From assembly GCF_000213175.1 (NCBI RefSeq), contig NW_009799099.1:5879582-5943581 (forward strand): a DNA stretch of 64,000 bases. Direction: 5' to 3'. The position numbers and the translations under genes are program-made. The stretch is from Neurospora tetrasperma FGSC 2508 (taxonomy: Eukaryota; Ascomycota; Sordariomycetes; Sordariales; Sordariaceae). Shown here one piece after another: positions 24,155 through 35,632 of the stretch (positions within the stretch are counted from its first letter, which is position 1; the number at the start of each line of letters is the position of its first letter). The notes under the pieces were generated by a model. That model did no database searches, was not told the DNA's origin, and saw nothing but the letters and a program-made list of their open reading frames with translations.

Positions 24155-25879
24155 CTAAAACTCCCCGGCATCACCGCCACCTCCAATCACTCCCGCCGTC
24201 CACAGCCCAACCAACCCCCACCAACTAACCTTCCATCCCCTCCATAGACCATCACACCCTTGCCCCCGCCTATAAACCACCTGCGGCACCGAGGCGTCGC
24301 CCTTCTTCTTGGCGGCAGCCGCCTTCCTCTTGGCCGCCGCCGTCATGGGCGCCGCATGCGACCCCTCCTCATTGACGATGCTATACATTGTGCCAAACAA
24401 CCCATTGTACCTGCCCAGCGGGACGATCGTCTCCATCTGCGGTACGCTGCCATCCTCACCCCTCTCGCCCGCCGCCGCCGCCCTCCTGCTCTTCGTGACA
24501 GTCGGCACCTTGGGCTCGAGCGCAGCCACGTACTGCGGCGAGCTAAGGACGGCCGCCTGGCCGCGGCGCAGGACGGTCTCGAGGGGTAGCTTGATGAACA
24601 AAGCGACGGTGGAGGAGCAGAACTTGGCGATGGAAAAGGCCACGGGGGAGACTTCGCGGTCGATCATGAAGCGCGAGCGGAGGACGAGGGGTGTGGAGAG
24701 CATGAGGACGGGGTGGATGAGGGAGTGCAGGACGGTGGGGATGACGAGGGTGACGGGGCAGAGGTAGGAGGGGAGGGCGCGGAGGGTGGAGAGGGTGCGG
24801 CGGGAGCCGCGAGAGACGGAGGTTAGGACGAGGCTGGATATACGTTGTTAGTTTGTTGTTGTTGTTCTGGAGGGAGAAAGGTTTGGGAAGTGTATCTTAC
24901 CGTGTCCGGACCAAGTCCAGAGGAGAGAGGATGAGGCCGGTGATGGCGGCAGCAGCACCAGCAACGAAAAGTGACGCCCATGGGTATGGTGACGCAATGT
25001 CAACTAGCCGGTCTAGATCACCTCGTACGCCCAGATCAGGGACGTTGAAGAGAGCACTAAGCAAACTTCGCGACCAGTTCTCTAGCAGCGACTGCAGAAC
25101 CGAGTAGATGAAAGTCGCATTGGTTCCCTTCCACACACCCCACGCTCCTTCTTTCTGCCATAGCTGCGCAATCACCTCGAGCACCGAATTGGGCGTGCGC
25201 AATGTGAGTTGGTGTTCTGGGACCTGTTTGCTGGGGGTGCGCGTCGTCGATGTGCCGGGGCTCGGGGATCTCGGTCTGCCTGAGCGATTCTGGGATGGCG
25301 AGGCTGGTCGGTGGGGGACCTTGGCTGTGAAGAAGGAGGCCATTTCATCTTGGTCGGAATCGGAATCGTAGGGGGAGGGGGTATCCTGATAGTTTGGATC
25401 AGTCAACACCATGTTTCTTCGTGCTCGCGTGACCTTCTCAACTCTTGTGTGGAAGGACATACCTCATCATACATGCGAATCTTTTGGTTCGTCGCCGTCT
25501 TTTGCTTCGCCTGCTCTACCGCGAGGGCCTCCAGTCCTCCCAGGTCGTCCTGGGCGCGGACCTGCATGATGGTCTTGGCCACCTCAAAGGGCTGGGCCAT
25601 GAAGACGGACATGTACTTCCACAGCAGCTCGTCGAGGACTTCCTTGACCGTCGACATGACCGAGGGCGATTGGTCGTTGAGGTAGTCCTTGTAGTCGATG
25701 TCGATGTCGGAGAAGATAGTTCGCGCCTTGGAGGCATAGTTGTCGGTCGCGTTTCCCTGGGCGAAGGCATGGGGACCGGGTGCCGTCATGGGCTCGACTG
25801 CGGGTTCGCCAATGGTGGGCGGGATGTAGTATGGTCTGAGGGGGTTGATGACCCCTTCAGCGTGGTGGTGGTGCGCCAT
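24155..25879 (-). CDS. ugo1: Ugo1-like mitochondrial outer-membrane carrier protein
   Basis: Three minus-strand exons, 25879-25463, 25385-24901 and 24833-24155. The introns are 77 bases (GTATGT) and 67 bases (GTAAGA), and the product is 526 residues. Three degenerate mitochondrial-carrier signatures are visible: QPFEVAKTIMQ near residues 96-105, SPLDLVRTR near 293-301 and LPLETVLRR near 383-391. An acidic Ser/Pro-rich linker (residues of about 140-215) separates the first from the second repeat, and Ala/Lys-rich segments lie near the C-terminus. This modified carrier architecture with an extended N-terminus matches fungal Ugo1, an outer-membrane protein that connects Fzo1 and Mgm1 during mitochondrial fusion (family knowledge). 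The start follows a clean upstream region, and the N-terminus MAHHHHAEGV is unusual for its His run. The gene is divergent from the ferredoxin gene. Confidence 0.8.
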
Positions 25880-27098
25880 GTTGTTATCAATTGGCTATTG
25901 ATATCTGAAGTGGTGGTGATGGTGCCGCTATTCACAGATTTCAAACGTGTGGAAAGAAAGTCGCATGACGAGATGGAGATGGAGTCGAGCAGTCGAAGCG
26001 AAGATCCTCGGGCGTCGAAGGATCGAAGGATGGACCTGCAAAAGCACGCTACGGCTCGGAGCGCCAACTGGACCCAACTGAAAGAGCAGCCAACCAATGT
26101 GCCTTCAGCGCCTTCAAGGGAACATCGGGCGCTTCCACTTCCACTTGTTAGCGCATGGAATGATCATGATAGTGGGGCCCGATAAGAGGTCTTGGCGAGG
26201 CATGTGCATGGGTAAATTTTCTTATCGGCCGGTTACTGGTCGCTGCGGTGCGGGGGAGTTACACGCTACAGGTGAAGCTGATGCCGGAGCTGCCAGAAGC
26301 TGTCTCGCGGCTGGCAATTGGGAATAATTTGGTCACTTTTTCAAATGACATCGATTGGAATGGTTGCACTCGGAAAACAAAGATCGATGGACTTTGGACC
26401 GAAATCCCCGAGACAGTGCAATTCTGACGTGAGCTACAAGCAACCACATGTCGAGTCAAGTTTCGATCGTGAAGAAATCTTTGATCGATCACAATGGATG
26501 CATGTTGTTTGCTTTTTTGCGCATTGTGATGAGACAGGAACCTAACATTTACATGGATGATGGAGCACATTTCTTCTTTCTGATGTCGTCTTGTGATTGT
26601 AAAGTCCTTGAAAGTTGGGTTGCAAATCGCGTTTCTTTGTCGAACATTGAGGGTGCTTGATGTTTGTCATGGATTGCAGCTGAATACTCGGAGCCGAGCA
26701 CATTGGGAAAGTGAAGGGATTCCAACCATGAACAACCATTGGTTTGTAACATTTTGAAGGTCTCTACTCTTTTTTTTTTTTACCTACGCCGAAATGTCAG
26801 CTTCGATCGGCGTGTATACTTATGTTTAATTGATAATTCTCCATTTTTTATTCGTTTGAATCCCCATCCCAGTCATCTCTTGCGACTCTTGGTGCCGATT
26901 GCCAAACAGGTCCAGGTCCAAAAAGTGTCTCCTCCACTTCCAACGACTCCGTTCACGCGCGCGCCGCATTGGATCTGGGATCCCATCTCCATAATCTCGC
27001 GGCAACTCCCAATCACCCTCAACTTTGTCGACTTCATTGTTCTCTTTGACAACACTTCGGGCACCCTTTGCGATCCGGTGTTGCGCCCACACAATACA
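25880..27098. promoter_or_regulatory. Shared divergent intergenic region of ugo1 and ferredoxin genes
   Basis: The 1.2 kb between the start codons of two divergently oriented mitochondrial-protein genes must hold both promoters and leaders. Short frames occur but none is supported. The part nearest the ferredoxin gene is C/T-rich like a leader, and a T tract lies near 26768-26781. No individual operator can be assigned. Confidence 0.45.
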
Positions 27099-27766
27099 AT
27101 GTCGACCCCGCGAGTTCTTAGGCAGAGCCTCCAAAGGCTCGCACAGCATGCCCGGTGCTACAGCAAGACCACCACCACCACCGCACCTCTCCGAACACAA
27201 CCGCAGCGTCTGCCTACCGCGTGGTCGACGACGACACAGCTTTCTGCTTCTGCTTCTGCGCGCCGTTCGCTTTCCACCTCTTCCGCTCTCCAGCACGGCC
27301 ACGTCGACCCTCCCAAGCCCGGCGAAGAGTAAGTTGAGCGCATTCCCCTCGTTGTCCCATACCCACCCCTCCGATCCCTCTCTTCCCCAATAACCAACTA
27401 ACCACACTACCACCACACAGACTCTACGTAACATTCATCGACAAAGACAACCAAACCCACCGTCTCGCCGTCTCCGAAGGCGACAACCTGCTCGACATTG
27501 CCCAAGCGCACGACCTCGAAATGGAAGGCGCCTGCGGTGGTTCCTGCGCGTGCTCGACCTGCCACGTCATTGTGCAGGACCAGGACATGTACGACCGGAT
27601 GCCGGAGCCCGACGACGACGAGAACGACATGTTGGATCTGGCGTTTGGACTCACCGAGACGAGCCGGCTGGGGTGCCAGGTGCACATGACCAAGGAGTTG
27701 GATGGGTTGGTGGTCAAGTTGCCGAGCATGACGAGGAATTTGCAGGCTAGTGATTTTAAGTCCTAG
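27099..27766 (+). CDS. yah1: Mitochondrial adrenodoxin-type [2Fe-2S] ferredoxin (Yah1-like)
   Basis: Exons 27099-27328 and 27421-27766, with a 92-base phase-2 intron (donor GTAAGT, branch CTAAC), give 191 residues. The first 65 residues or so are rich in Arg, Ser and Thr and nearly lack acidic residues, a standard mitochondrial targeting leader. The mature ferredoxin domain begins near ELYVTFIDKD. Cluster ligands follow the adrenodoxin spacing: C115-x5-C121-x2-C124 within ACGGSCACSTC, and C162 in RLGCQV. The acidic segment EPDDDENDMLDLAF (139-152) is the interaction helix for ferredoxin reductase and P450-type partners. Yah1 supplies electrons for iron-sulfur cluster assembly and haem A synthesis in the mitochondrial matrix (family knowledge). 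It is convergent with the Rrp15 gene downstream. Confidence 0.92.
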
Positions 27767-28189
27767 ACCGAACGTCATGAAACGTGATGGGATTGGGGGA
27801 GGTAATATTAGGCGAGGAAGGGATGATGAGCCTGGAGGAAGAAGATGGTAGAGGTGAAGGGGAAGGGGATTTACTATGGTGTAAAAGCAAAGGGAGACGG
27901 ACGATGGAATATATATGGTACAAAAACGAGATCTGTTCCATTTCTGTCGGGTTGTTGAGGCGACGGCGTTCAGCGCAGAGTTTATCGGATGTCTGTGATG
28001 GGCAATTTTCATGTCGATGGAGATAGCGGATTGGTAAGAGCATGTTGAGTTTTCAGATTTCGGCATGGACCTTGTACGTTGTTCAACTATTTGCCCAAAT
28101 CAAGGGCATGGATTGTATATAAGAAAATAGCCTAGACCTTGACAATATGCAAACAAACAATATCACCCCTCTACACCATAATAATTCCC
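27767..28189. other. Convergent 3' spacer (ferredoxin / Rrp15)
   Basis: The two flanking genes run towards each other, so this stretch holds both 3' untranslated regions and terminators. TATATGG/GTATATAAG-like T/A-rich segments near 27910 and 28115 could be part of polyadenylation signals. Overlapping small frames here are shadows. Confidence 0.5.
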
Positions 28190-29215
28190 TTAAGCCTCCT
28201 CCAAGCCACCCTTCTTCAACCCCCCACCACCGCTCGCAATCAAGTCCAAGAACCCCTTCCTCGACATCTCCGTAACCTTCTCCTCCCTCCTCTTCACGCC
28301 CACGATTCCCTCCTGCCTCGCCGCCCGTTCCGCCTCCTGCGCCTTGACCTGCGCCGCCCTAACCGCATTGAACAGCTTCACCACACCCCTCTGCGCCGTC
28401 TTCTTCAACCTCCTCTCCGTCTCCAGAATCTGGCCCGTCGTCTGCTCGCCCTCTTTACCATCCGGAATCTCCTCAATCTCGCCCGTCTGGATGTTCAACG
28501 TCCTAGTCTTGCTAGGGACCAACACATCACGCACCCGACCCTTCTCAAAAGCCAGACGCTTCTGCTCGCGCAAACGCTTGCGCGCCTTGGCTTCGAGCGC
28601 CGCATCAACCAGGGACTTGGCGGCGGCTGCGGACTCGGCGGAGCGCGCGACAATGGGGTCGGCGCGTCGCGAGGCAGGCAGCTTGGAGGAAAGCATTTTG
28701 GTGATGGAGGTAGCGAAGGCATCGGGGTCGTTGCGCTTGGATTTGGTTTGTTTCCTGTTGCCGTTCTCATCACCCGAGCCGTCAAGGTCGAATTCATCGT
28801 CGAGGTCGGAGCCCAGGTCGGAACCGCCGTCTAGGGAGTCGTCATCGTCGTCTTCGGAATCTGGGGCGTCTTTGGCGACGAATTTGGGTTTTGTTTGCGA
28901 CTTCTTGGAGGACTTGTTTGATGGTTGTTCAGCTTCGGAATCATCAGAGTCGGATGCTTGCTCTTCGTCTGTGGATGCGCCATCGTCGGCAACGAGGTTG
29001 TCTAGGTCTTCGTCGTCCGAGTCGAGGAGGTGGGCGGGAACGGCGGAGGTGCCGGCCTCCTCGTCACTTTGGTCTTCAACATCTTGCTGCTCGTTGTCGG
29101 ATTCCTCCTCTGAACTGCTGTGGTAGGCGGCCAATGCTTGCGCCTTCTGCTTCTTGGACGGTCGGACGGGCTTGCCCTTGCTGCTGGGGCCTTCTTTGCG
29201 CTTGGTGATGCCCAT
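28190..29215 (-). CDS. rrp15: Ribosomal RNA-processing protein Rrp15-like
   Basis: Single exon, 341 residues, from the ATG at 29215. A basic N-terminus (KRKEGPSSKGKPVRPSKKQK) is followed by about 130 residues dominated by Asp, Glu and Ser, common in nucleolar proteins. The conserved Rrp15 region comes next: DPDAFATSITKMLSSKLPA (about residues 164-182), a Lys/Arg-rich helix (EAKARKRLREQKRLAFEKGR), ETERRLKKTAQRGVVKLFNA and the closing MSRKGFLDLI near residue 322. Rrp15 is a nucleolar pre-60S factor needed for 27S pre-rRNA processing (family knowledge). Length and domain order are as expected. Confidence 0.88.
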   Translation of the reverse strand: MGITKRKEGPSSKGKPVRPSKKQKAQALAAYHSSSEEESDNEQQDVEDQSDEEAGTSAVPAHLLDSDDEDLDNLVADDGASTDEEQASDSDDSEAEQPSNKSSKKSQTKPKFVAKDAPDSEDDDDDSLDGGSDLGSDLDDEFDLDGSGDENGNRKQTKSKRNDPDAFATSITKMLSSKLPASRRADPIVARSAESAAAAKSLVDAALEAKARKRLREQKRLAFEKGRVRDVLVPSKTRTLNIQTGEIEEIPDGKEGEQTTGQILETERRLKKTAQRGVVKLFNAVRAAQVKAQEAERAARQEGIVGVKRREEKVTEMSRKGFLDLIASGGGGLKKGGLEEA

Positions 29216-32200
29216 GGTTGTGATTGTGTGTGTGTCTGGTTTGATTGGATGTAGGTTGTATGTGAATTAAGCAGATGGAATTGTGGTTGTGGTTGTGATC
29301 GATTTGCCAGCCGATCAAGCAGAGGGACGATACAGGCAGAATTGTTTATGGCGGATTGGAGATGCTGCCGAGATGGTCGAGGTTCGGAGTGCAGGTCCCT
29401 CCATTCGAAACTTCCCAATTGCTGAGGTGCTCTCCACTCAGAAATTTTTGGCGGTCGCGGCCGGCAATATGCCCTGCGTCCCTGTCCCTGTCTTGTGTTA
29501 ACCCCACATATGGTGGATCCAAAGGCAGCCCAGCGGGGATGGACGGTGGACCCGCTCTGCCGTCATTAGAAGTACCCCTAACCCTAGTATGCCGTGACTT
29601 CAACGGCTCAATTCGATGACAACCTCTTCCCATGACAACTCGACATCGAGACGATCGAACAGTATGAAATTGTTTACGTATTTCACATCTCGCACTTTTG
29701 GATCGATACGATCTCAAGCATATAGTCCCAGGACTCTTTACTCACGAACGGGCGGCAGCGACGAGACCTCAAAGTCGATCTGCCCCTGGACCGAACTTGA
29801 GCACCTCGATGAACAGCGGTTGGCATACCTAACGTACAGACCTCTGTCTGAGCATGTTGCACTTCGGCGACCGATTGAATGCTGGAATTTCCAAATGTCA
29901 TTTACAGTCGAACAATGCATGGCGATATACCTGAGCTCGATTAGGTAAGTAATGCAGGTCAATTCCGGTTGTTACAAGTTGATTTACGTTGGACATACGC
30001 AAGCGGAATCTAGATGCATTCGACTGCCAACGTTGAATCGGTTCGCATTACATCGACCGCTGCGGTTCCATGCACGATACCTCTCATCTTGCTGTACATA
30101 CAGAGCACAGCTTCTGCCATCCAAGAGGCACGCTTCTGCAGTTACAGTACATGTACCTCCCTACTTTCCCGAACCAGGTTTTCCTGGAAGGAGTGACCAG
30201 GTTCGATGTGTTAGAAATCCGTGGAGGATTCAAGATGTTACTGCATGTCATCTCGCGCCATTTACCAGGTACCGTACCTACCTAGGTAGTGACACGTGGG
30301 TGAGGGATTGGAGGAAGAGTATTGGATCGGTGCCCTCAGGTCCTGAAATTTGAGCTTCGCAACTTCCCGTCGCCAGGTCGCTTCTCCCAACTTTGCGTGT
30401 AGTTTGGTTCACGATCTCACGCAAGAACCACTGCCATGGAGCAGAACTAGTTCGATGTGGGCTGTAGAAGCAACGCTCGGCTTGAACTTGTTCATTTCCA
30501 GAGATGGAACAACGCCAAGTGGAAAGGTGGGATGTCAGCACACGGTCACGGGTTCCTCATGGTTGCCGAGACAATACGGGAGCATCGTGAAGATCCACCT
30601 TCATACCTTGGGTAAGTCAATGTATTCTCTTTGCCTTTAGAGTTTCTAATTGCTGACTGGTGTTCAGACCCCCCCGAAACATTCACACCCAGACTGATGC
30701 TCCCCGTTCCTGTGGTCAGCAGATATGTGAATCTCGTCACTAACGCATCGTGCATCCAGCGCCAAGGAATCACTACTTGTGAATGTGAAAGTTACCAGTC
30801 TGATGCCATACTCTGTTGCTGACAGATTCTGGAAGTTTGGACATGTTCCTTCAAGACGGACCATGACTTGCCTTACCGGCCCGAAGTCTAGGAATGGATC
30901 CAAACTATTTATAACACCCGACAATTAGTTCATCGGCTGTTTATTTGCAGCCCAAGAAGTCTTGGGGAAAAAAAGCTGACACCATTGATCATCTTCCATC
31001 ATACGCCAAAATTTTGACCAAAGACCCCGAACGTCTTGGTCTCAACGACTGTAGCGGCAAGGTCATAGGTACCCACACGCCGTATTGGCTCAAGATCCAT
31101 CCCGATCAAAAACCAGAACACTTGAATAAACCAGAAAACCATCATGATCTCCTCTACCTGTGCTTCATCGCACAAATCCCAGATACAGAACTCTCAAAAG
31201 GTGATGGGCTAACCCTATAAGAATCTAGAGCGTTCCCTACCATTTCTTGATGTTTTGTAGTGTGATATTACTACCTCTACTATTGCGACCTTGACAAGAA
31301 CTGCTTGGTAGCAGATGGTGCGCTGGTTTTTTACTTTTCATTACTTGGAGGGTGTAGTGCTGGGATTGTTGAGGGAGGAGGCAGAAATGGAAAAGGCAAA
31401 AGATGGGGAAGGAACAGATGGAAAAAGGCAGAAGTATGGAAGGCAGAGATGGGGAAGGTAGAGATGGAGAATGAAGGAGTGGACAAAGCAGAGATGGTAG
31501 GAGCAATGATTGATGGAGCAGAGATGGAGCAACTGAAGCAACTGAAGTTCAACACCTGTTGGGTCAGAGACCTCATTTGCGAGTATCTCATCTGTTATTG
31601 TTCCCCCCGGCGATTTGACTTTGGCGGGTTTGCTTTCGGAGTCCTCGTTTCCACAAAGTTCGTTTCCACAGAGTTCGTCTTCGCAGGGTATCTCTTCACG
31701 GTTCATCTTCGAGAGCACATCTGGGCATATCTTGTGACAGTCATTCTTTTGATGCTCCACCTCCCGACGGTTCGTCTTCCGAATGTCCTACCTCCGACGG
31801 CTGGTTTTTCTGATGAAATTGTTGGCATGGCTGGATTTCAAGATATCTGCAGTGTGAGACCTTACTGTCGGTATCATGTGCGGTGTTGAGCGCGTTGCAG
31901 AGGCCATCGTGGTGACAACAGGCAGCGCTTACACGATCACGATGTCTCAGATGGGCGCACTCATCCACTGCCGGGGCAAGCACAAAGACCTGAGCACATA
32001 GGCCTCTCTCTTGAGGTATCTACCTACAGGTGAGCACTTCTACCATTCCATGAGATTACCCGACCTCTACTGTACCTCTAGACTCGTAAAGCTCACCACC
32101 GTCAATCTCCTCTTTAGGCGCCGGATAGGGGGTAGCCCAAACAGGTGTATATTGAACTGTACCCACGTTAGAATACGCAAGTTACCTGGAGTAGTGGGTA

Positions 32201-33395
32201 ATGTCCTCGCATGCTCACTAATCACATGTATTGGACAAACACTCGCGATTGCCCGCATATGCTGGTGAGGGGAGCGCAGCGTTCTGCGTAGCAAAGCATA
32301 TGAAGCCATAACAGCACCTTGCGACACATTTAGCGAAACCGAGCATATACCTACCACTAACAGAGGTACAGGTAGGTTATTAACCATTACATCGGGAGGG
32401 GCATTCAGTTGTGAATGGGACTAATGTGCATTTCAGGGCGAGACGTCTCATGATACTGAGAGACGACATGATGCCGAGGATCACATGCATCATCTTGCAG
32501 TTACGATCAAAGAGACTCTGATACAATATCCTATCCTTCGTGAGATATGACTACAACATAGGTAACTTACCTAGGTACCTTTGTTACTATCGGATTTCTA
32601 ATTACCTCTAACTAGCTCGTCCAGATAAATAGCTGACACGTTGCTGAGCAGCTCAGAGCCCATGTATCTATCTAATACCATGCATCGATGCTTTCCATAA
32701 CATGCAGCATGGAACTCCAGTCACCATGTGCCGTATTCTCCATGCAAGAGGTGCCTTACGCTTGATCTTCAAGAACATGGCCTACCTACCTTAAATTATG
32801 GGGTGCCTACATATAATGCTTCCCCGCCAGCTTGTCGCACGAATTATCGGAGCAACCACCAGAGAGCTTCGGTTCTATAACCCAGTTGTCTTCTCCTGTT
32901 GGCCGAGTATCTCTGTGATCTTTCGGTCTTTCTCAGTCGACAAGCTAAGATCCTTGACACATTGTTCATGCTCGCAACGCCCCTTCACCCCTGACGTTCA
33001 CTTGTCTTGCTTAGAGGTATTCCTCTATTGCTGGTGACGGTCTGGTTTTCAGCGGCTCTAGGAACCACCCCGGCGTCCGATTCCCAGTATCATTGCGCAA
33101 GACAGTCAACCGATCCGGGAGACCATCAATGTCGATCTGCGCTGCCCATACTTGCCATACCTTGTACCGGTAATGTTGGCCATCATGTTCGAAGCTGTGT
33201 TGACGGGAGTTGATGCTAACTACCGGCGGCGTCCTTCAGTCTTCTTGAACCAAATTCGGCTCTTCACTTAGGAGGAGCCTTCCACTTCGCGATACATTCC
33301 ACTTGCAAGCGATTCAGCTTCCAGTGGTTTCATGATTCCTCCCCTTAACCGGTACTTGGAATATAAATACGGACGACAGTGTGTCCGTCGAAGCA
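29216..33395. other. Gene-poor spacer before the family cluster
   Basis: No gene I can annotate firmly. Between 30456 and 31220 there are plus-strand protein-like stretches bordered by plausible splice signals (see findings). At 31330-31560 the DNA is purine-rich with imperfect GCAGAGATGG repeats, which opens long frames on both strands. The inner arm of the foldback element recurs at 32099-32124. Telomere-like CCCTAACCCTA appears once near 29575 and is too short to mean anything. The region just upstream of 33396 has AATATAAATAC about 35 bases before the ATG of the next gene. Confidence 0.45.
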
Positions 33396-34854
33396 ATGGA
33401 GAAAGACGCTGCCTTGCCCGTGGTCAACCACGAATTTGTTGGTGGCAGAATCATGTGGTTGCCCAAGAAGGTGATGATAGAACCTGGTAATCTACCAGCC
33501 CTGGATGATAAGTTATTCGATCATCCGGTTTTGATCATATCCGAGCATCGCGAGGAGCAAACAGATATTGTTCGCGTCTTGATTGTATGTGCTTCCTGGT
33601 GTAGACCCCCATAAATTCACGCGTATACCTTTTCATCAGGTAACCGCCCAACCATTTCACTGCCGATCACATTGCTAATTGAAATTCTGTTATCCAGATA
33701 ACCACTTTCGCAAAAGAGGGTCTGGGGACTAGATTTGGCCAGTCCCTCCCATGCCGATATTACCTGCCGCTCCCTGGCGCGCCTGCCCATCCCTGTTCGA
33801 AATGGAGCGAAGACGTACCCTCCAATTTGACGTTCGCCGAGGAGAACGGGAATGAAAAGGCTCTCCGTGATTCTTGGATAAATGCCAAAGCGTCCTATTC
33901 GGTGTCGTACCAGTGCCTCATCAACTGGAAAAATATGCAGAGGACCCCGACACTTACCGAGGAGTCTCTTAGGGACGTGATTAACTATCACACGGAGAGG
34001 GTACCTGAAATTAAGAGGTGGGATGAGGCAGCTAGACGCCAAAAGGAGGAGGAGGAGAAGGAGGAGAAGGAAAAGGAGAAGAAGATAGATGAGATAATGT
34101 CGCGATCATCATGGTGGCCACATTTGCAACACCCCGTGAGCGAGACTCGCGGGGTTGTCAGCACAACAACATACCCTCCTGAGATGTCAATATCTCAGAG
34201 TGCGGTAATGTTGGCGAAAAATGATCGATGTGATGGAGGTGCGCGATGGATGGGGCAAGTCCGGAGGGAGGGGAAAGGCGGGTGCCCTCTGGGGTGTCTC
34301 TGCTATGTGTGTTGCGATAATTGGAGAAAAGGAAGGAGCGCGTCCAGCGATCCTCCAAGGTCAAAATCAATTTCGGCCTTGATTCCTACTCCCGGATCGC
34401 ACATTTACAGAGTGGTGGAGGAGAGACCGATCAAAAGGATCTATTATAATAAGAATAGAGGTTCCCGAGGTGAGTTCAGCGCCGCCACCACCTCTACCTC
34501 TTACCACACTCCTGGGTTCCTGTTACCTATTTTGCTGACATCCATGATTCTAGCCCATGCATCTGAGAGGAGACGGGCTATGGATTTCTCCACGAGCCTT
34601 TGCCAGAAGCCACTGGTTTCGGCACCTACCGAGGTGCTGGGCATGGCCAGTTTCGACGTTTTGTCCCAGGACACTGGGGTATGTGATGCCCTTGCGTGTA
34701 AGTGCTCTTCAGCATAATTCAAACTTCGTAGCGGACATTGTCTAACTTCATTACAGCTAGGGATCCAGGAGCGTCAGTCGGTACACGTTCGGCAATGGTT
34801 CCTGCGCCCTCGATGTACGCACCTCCTTACGGCCCTTCCCGGGACGACTATTAA
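33396..34854 (+). CDS. Core-family protein B, charged coiled-coil tail
   Basis: Four exons: 33396-33584, 33698-34469, 34554-34697 and 34757-34854, 400 residues. Donors are GTATGT, GTGAGT and GTAAGT. Branch sites CTAAT, CTGAC and CTAAC precede the acceptors. The second intron is 84 bases and in frame, so its removal is the least certain step. Core motifs are GGRIMWLP (residues 16-23), HPVLIIS (43-49), then RVLI/ITTFA at the conserved phase-0 junction and YYLPLPGAPAHP. Next comes a basic/acidic helix (about 15 consecutive Glu/Lys, encoded near 34045-34087) predicted to form a coiled coil. The tail ends in a Tyr/Pro segment, MYAPPYGPSRDDY. There is no membrane span. A TATA-like AATATAAATAC lies about 35 bases before the ATG. 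The function is unknown; see the family comparison in the findings. Confidence 0.62.
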
Positions 34855-35632
34855 AAATTCATACGATATAAACGACACGCCAGGTCATCCGCAGTACTGA
34901 AACAAAAATGACTTGGACACAGTGGTACCAACTGCGATAGCGCATGTTTGGCATTTTATTCTCACAGCTTTCTAGGAGTTCATCGCAACACAACGGACTC
35001 GTGCTCTTACCGACTTCCAATGCCTCGTTTTGGAATTCCCAAGGCGCTATGCCCATACCCGGCAATGCGCAAAACCTCCTTGAATGAGTTGCTGGTTTCC
35101 TCCAGTCCTTGGCGGCACATGATAGGAGGTAGCCCACCGCTCGTGGGCAATTTGGTTTCATCAAGTTCATCACGCACTCCAGCGCCTTTCACTTCACTTT
35201 TCTCCTGGTTCAACTGTTTCACTTCTTTTGTTGGCCCGAATTTGCGGCCGGTCTGCCTCGTAGCCTGATCGGCTACCTCGATGCTACCTAGATGCTGGTC
35301 TATCGTCCCAAGCACTTGTGCGACCACCCTCCTCATTGGATCTGCGCAAGCTCATATGCATGCATGCGACTGGGCGGGCCGGTGCGACGGGCCACCACGG
35401 CGACACACACCATCACCAAGCCACGTTCCCCCACACGGTTATCAACCAGTCAGCCAACGGGTGTGAAGAAGGGTACAAACAGATGAAAACATAACAACAA
35501 TCGATCTGTCGTTCTGTGATGGTTGTTCAGCTGTGCCCGAGCTCCTTCGTTTCCATGAAGACTCGAAGGGGTGGATTCCGATCTTTCATCTATGTCGACA
35601 GCGTCGCTTGAACATTGCGATACTTGCCCAAA
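34855..35632. other. Spacer between family genes B and C
   Basis: This 0.8-kb stretch separates two plus-strand family genes. The frames seen on both strands are short and without domains. It must contain the terminator of B and the promoter of C. No obvious sequence shared with the upstream regions of other family members was seen. Confidence 0.5.

Noticed and set aside
25445-26185. Plus-strand 246-codon frame
   Set aside because: Mostly antisense to exon 1 of the Ugo1-like gene; no independent support.
28344-29126. Plus-strand 260-codon Ser-rich frame
   Set aside because: Antisense shadow of the acidic Asp/Glu/Ser region of the Rrp15 gene.
29570-29590. Telomere-like CCCTAACCCTA
   Set aside because: Only about two units; expected by chance in a sequence of this size.
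31305-31889. Plus-strand 194-codon frame with repeated Lys/Glu/Met segments
   Set aside because: Opened by a purine-rich imperfect GCAGAGATGG repeat; an equally long minus frame overlaps it and neither has a recognisable domain.
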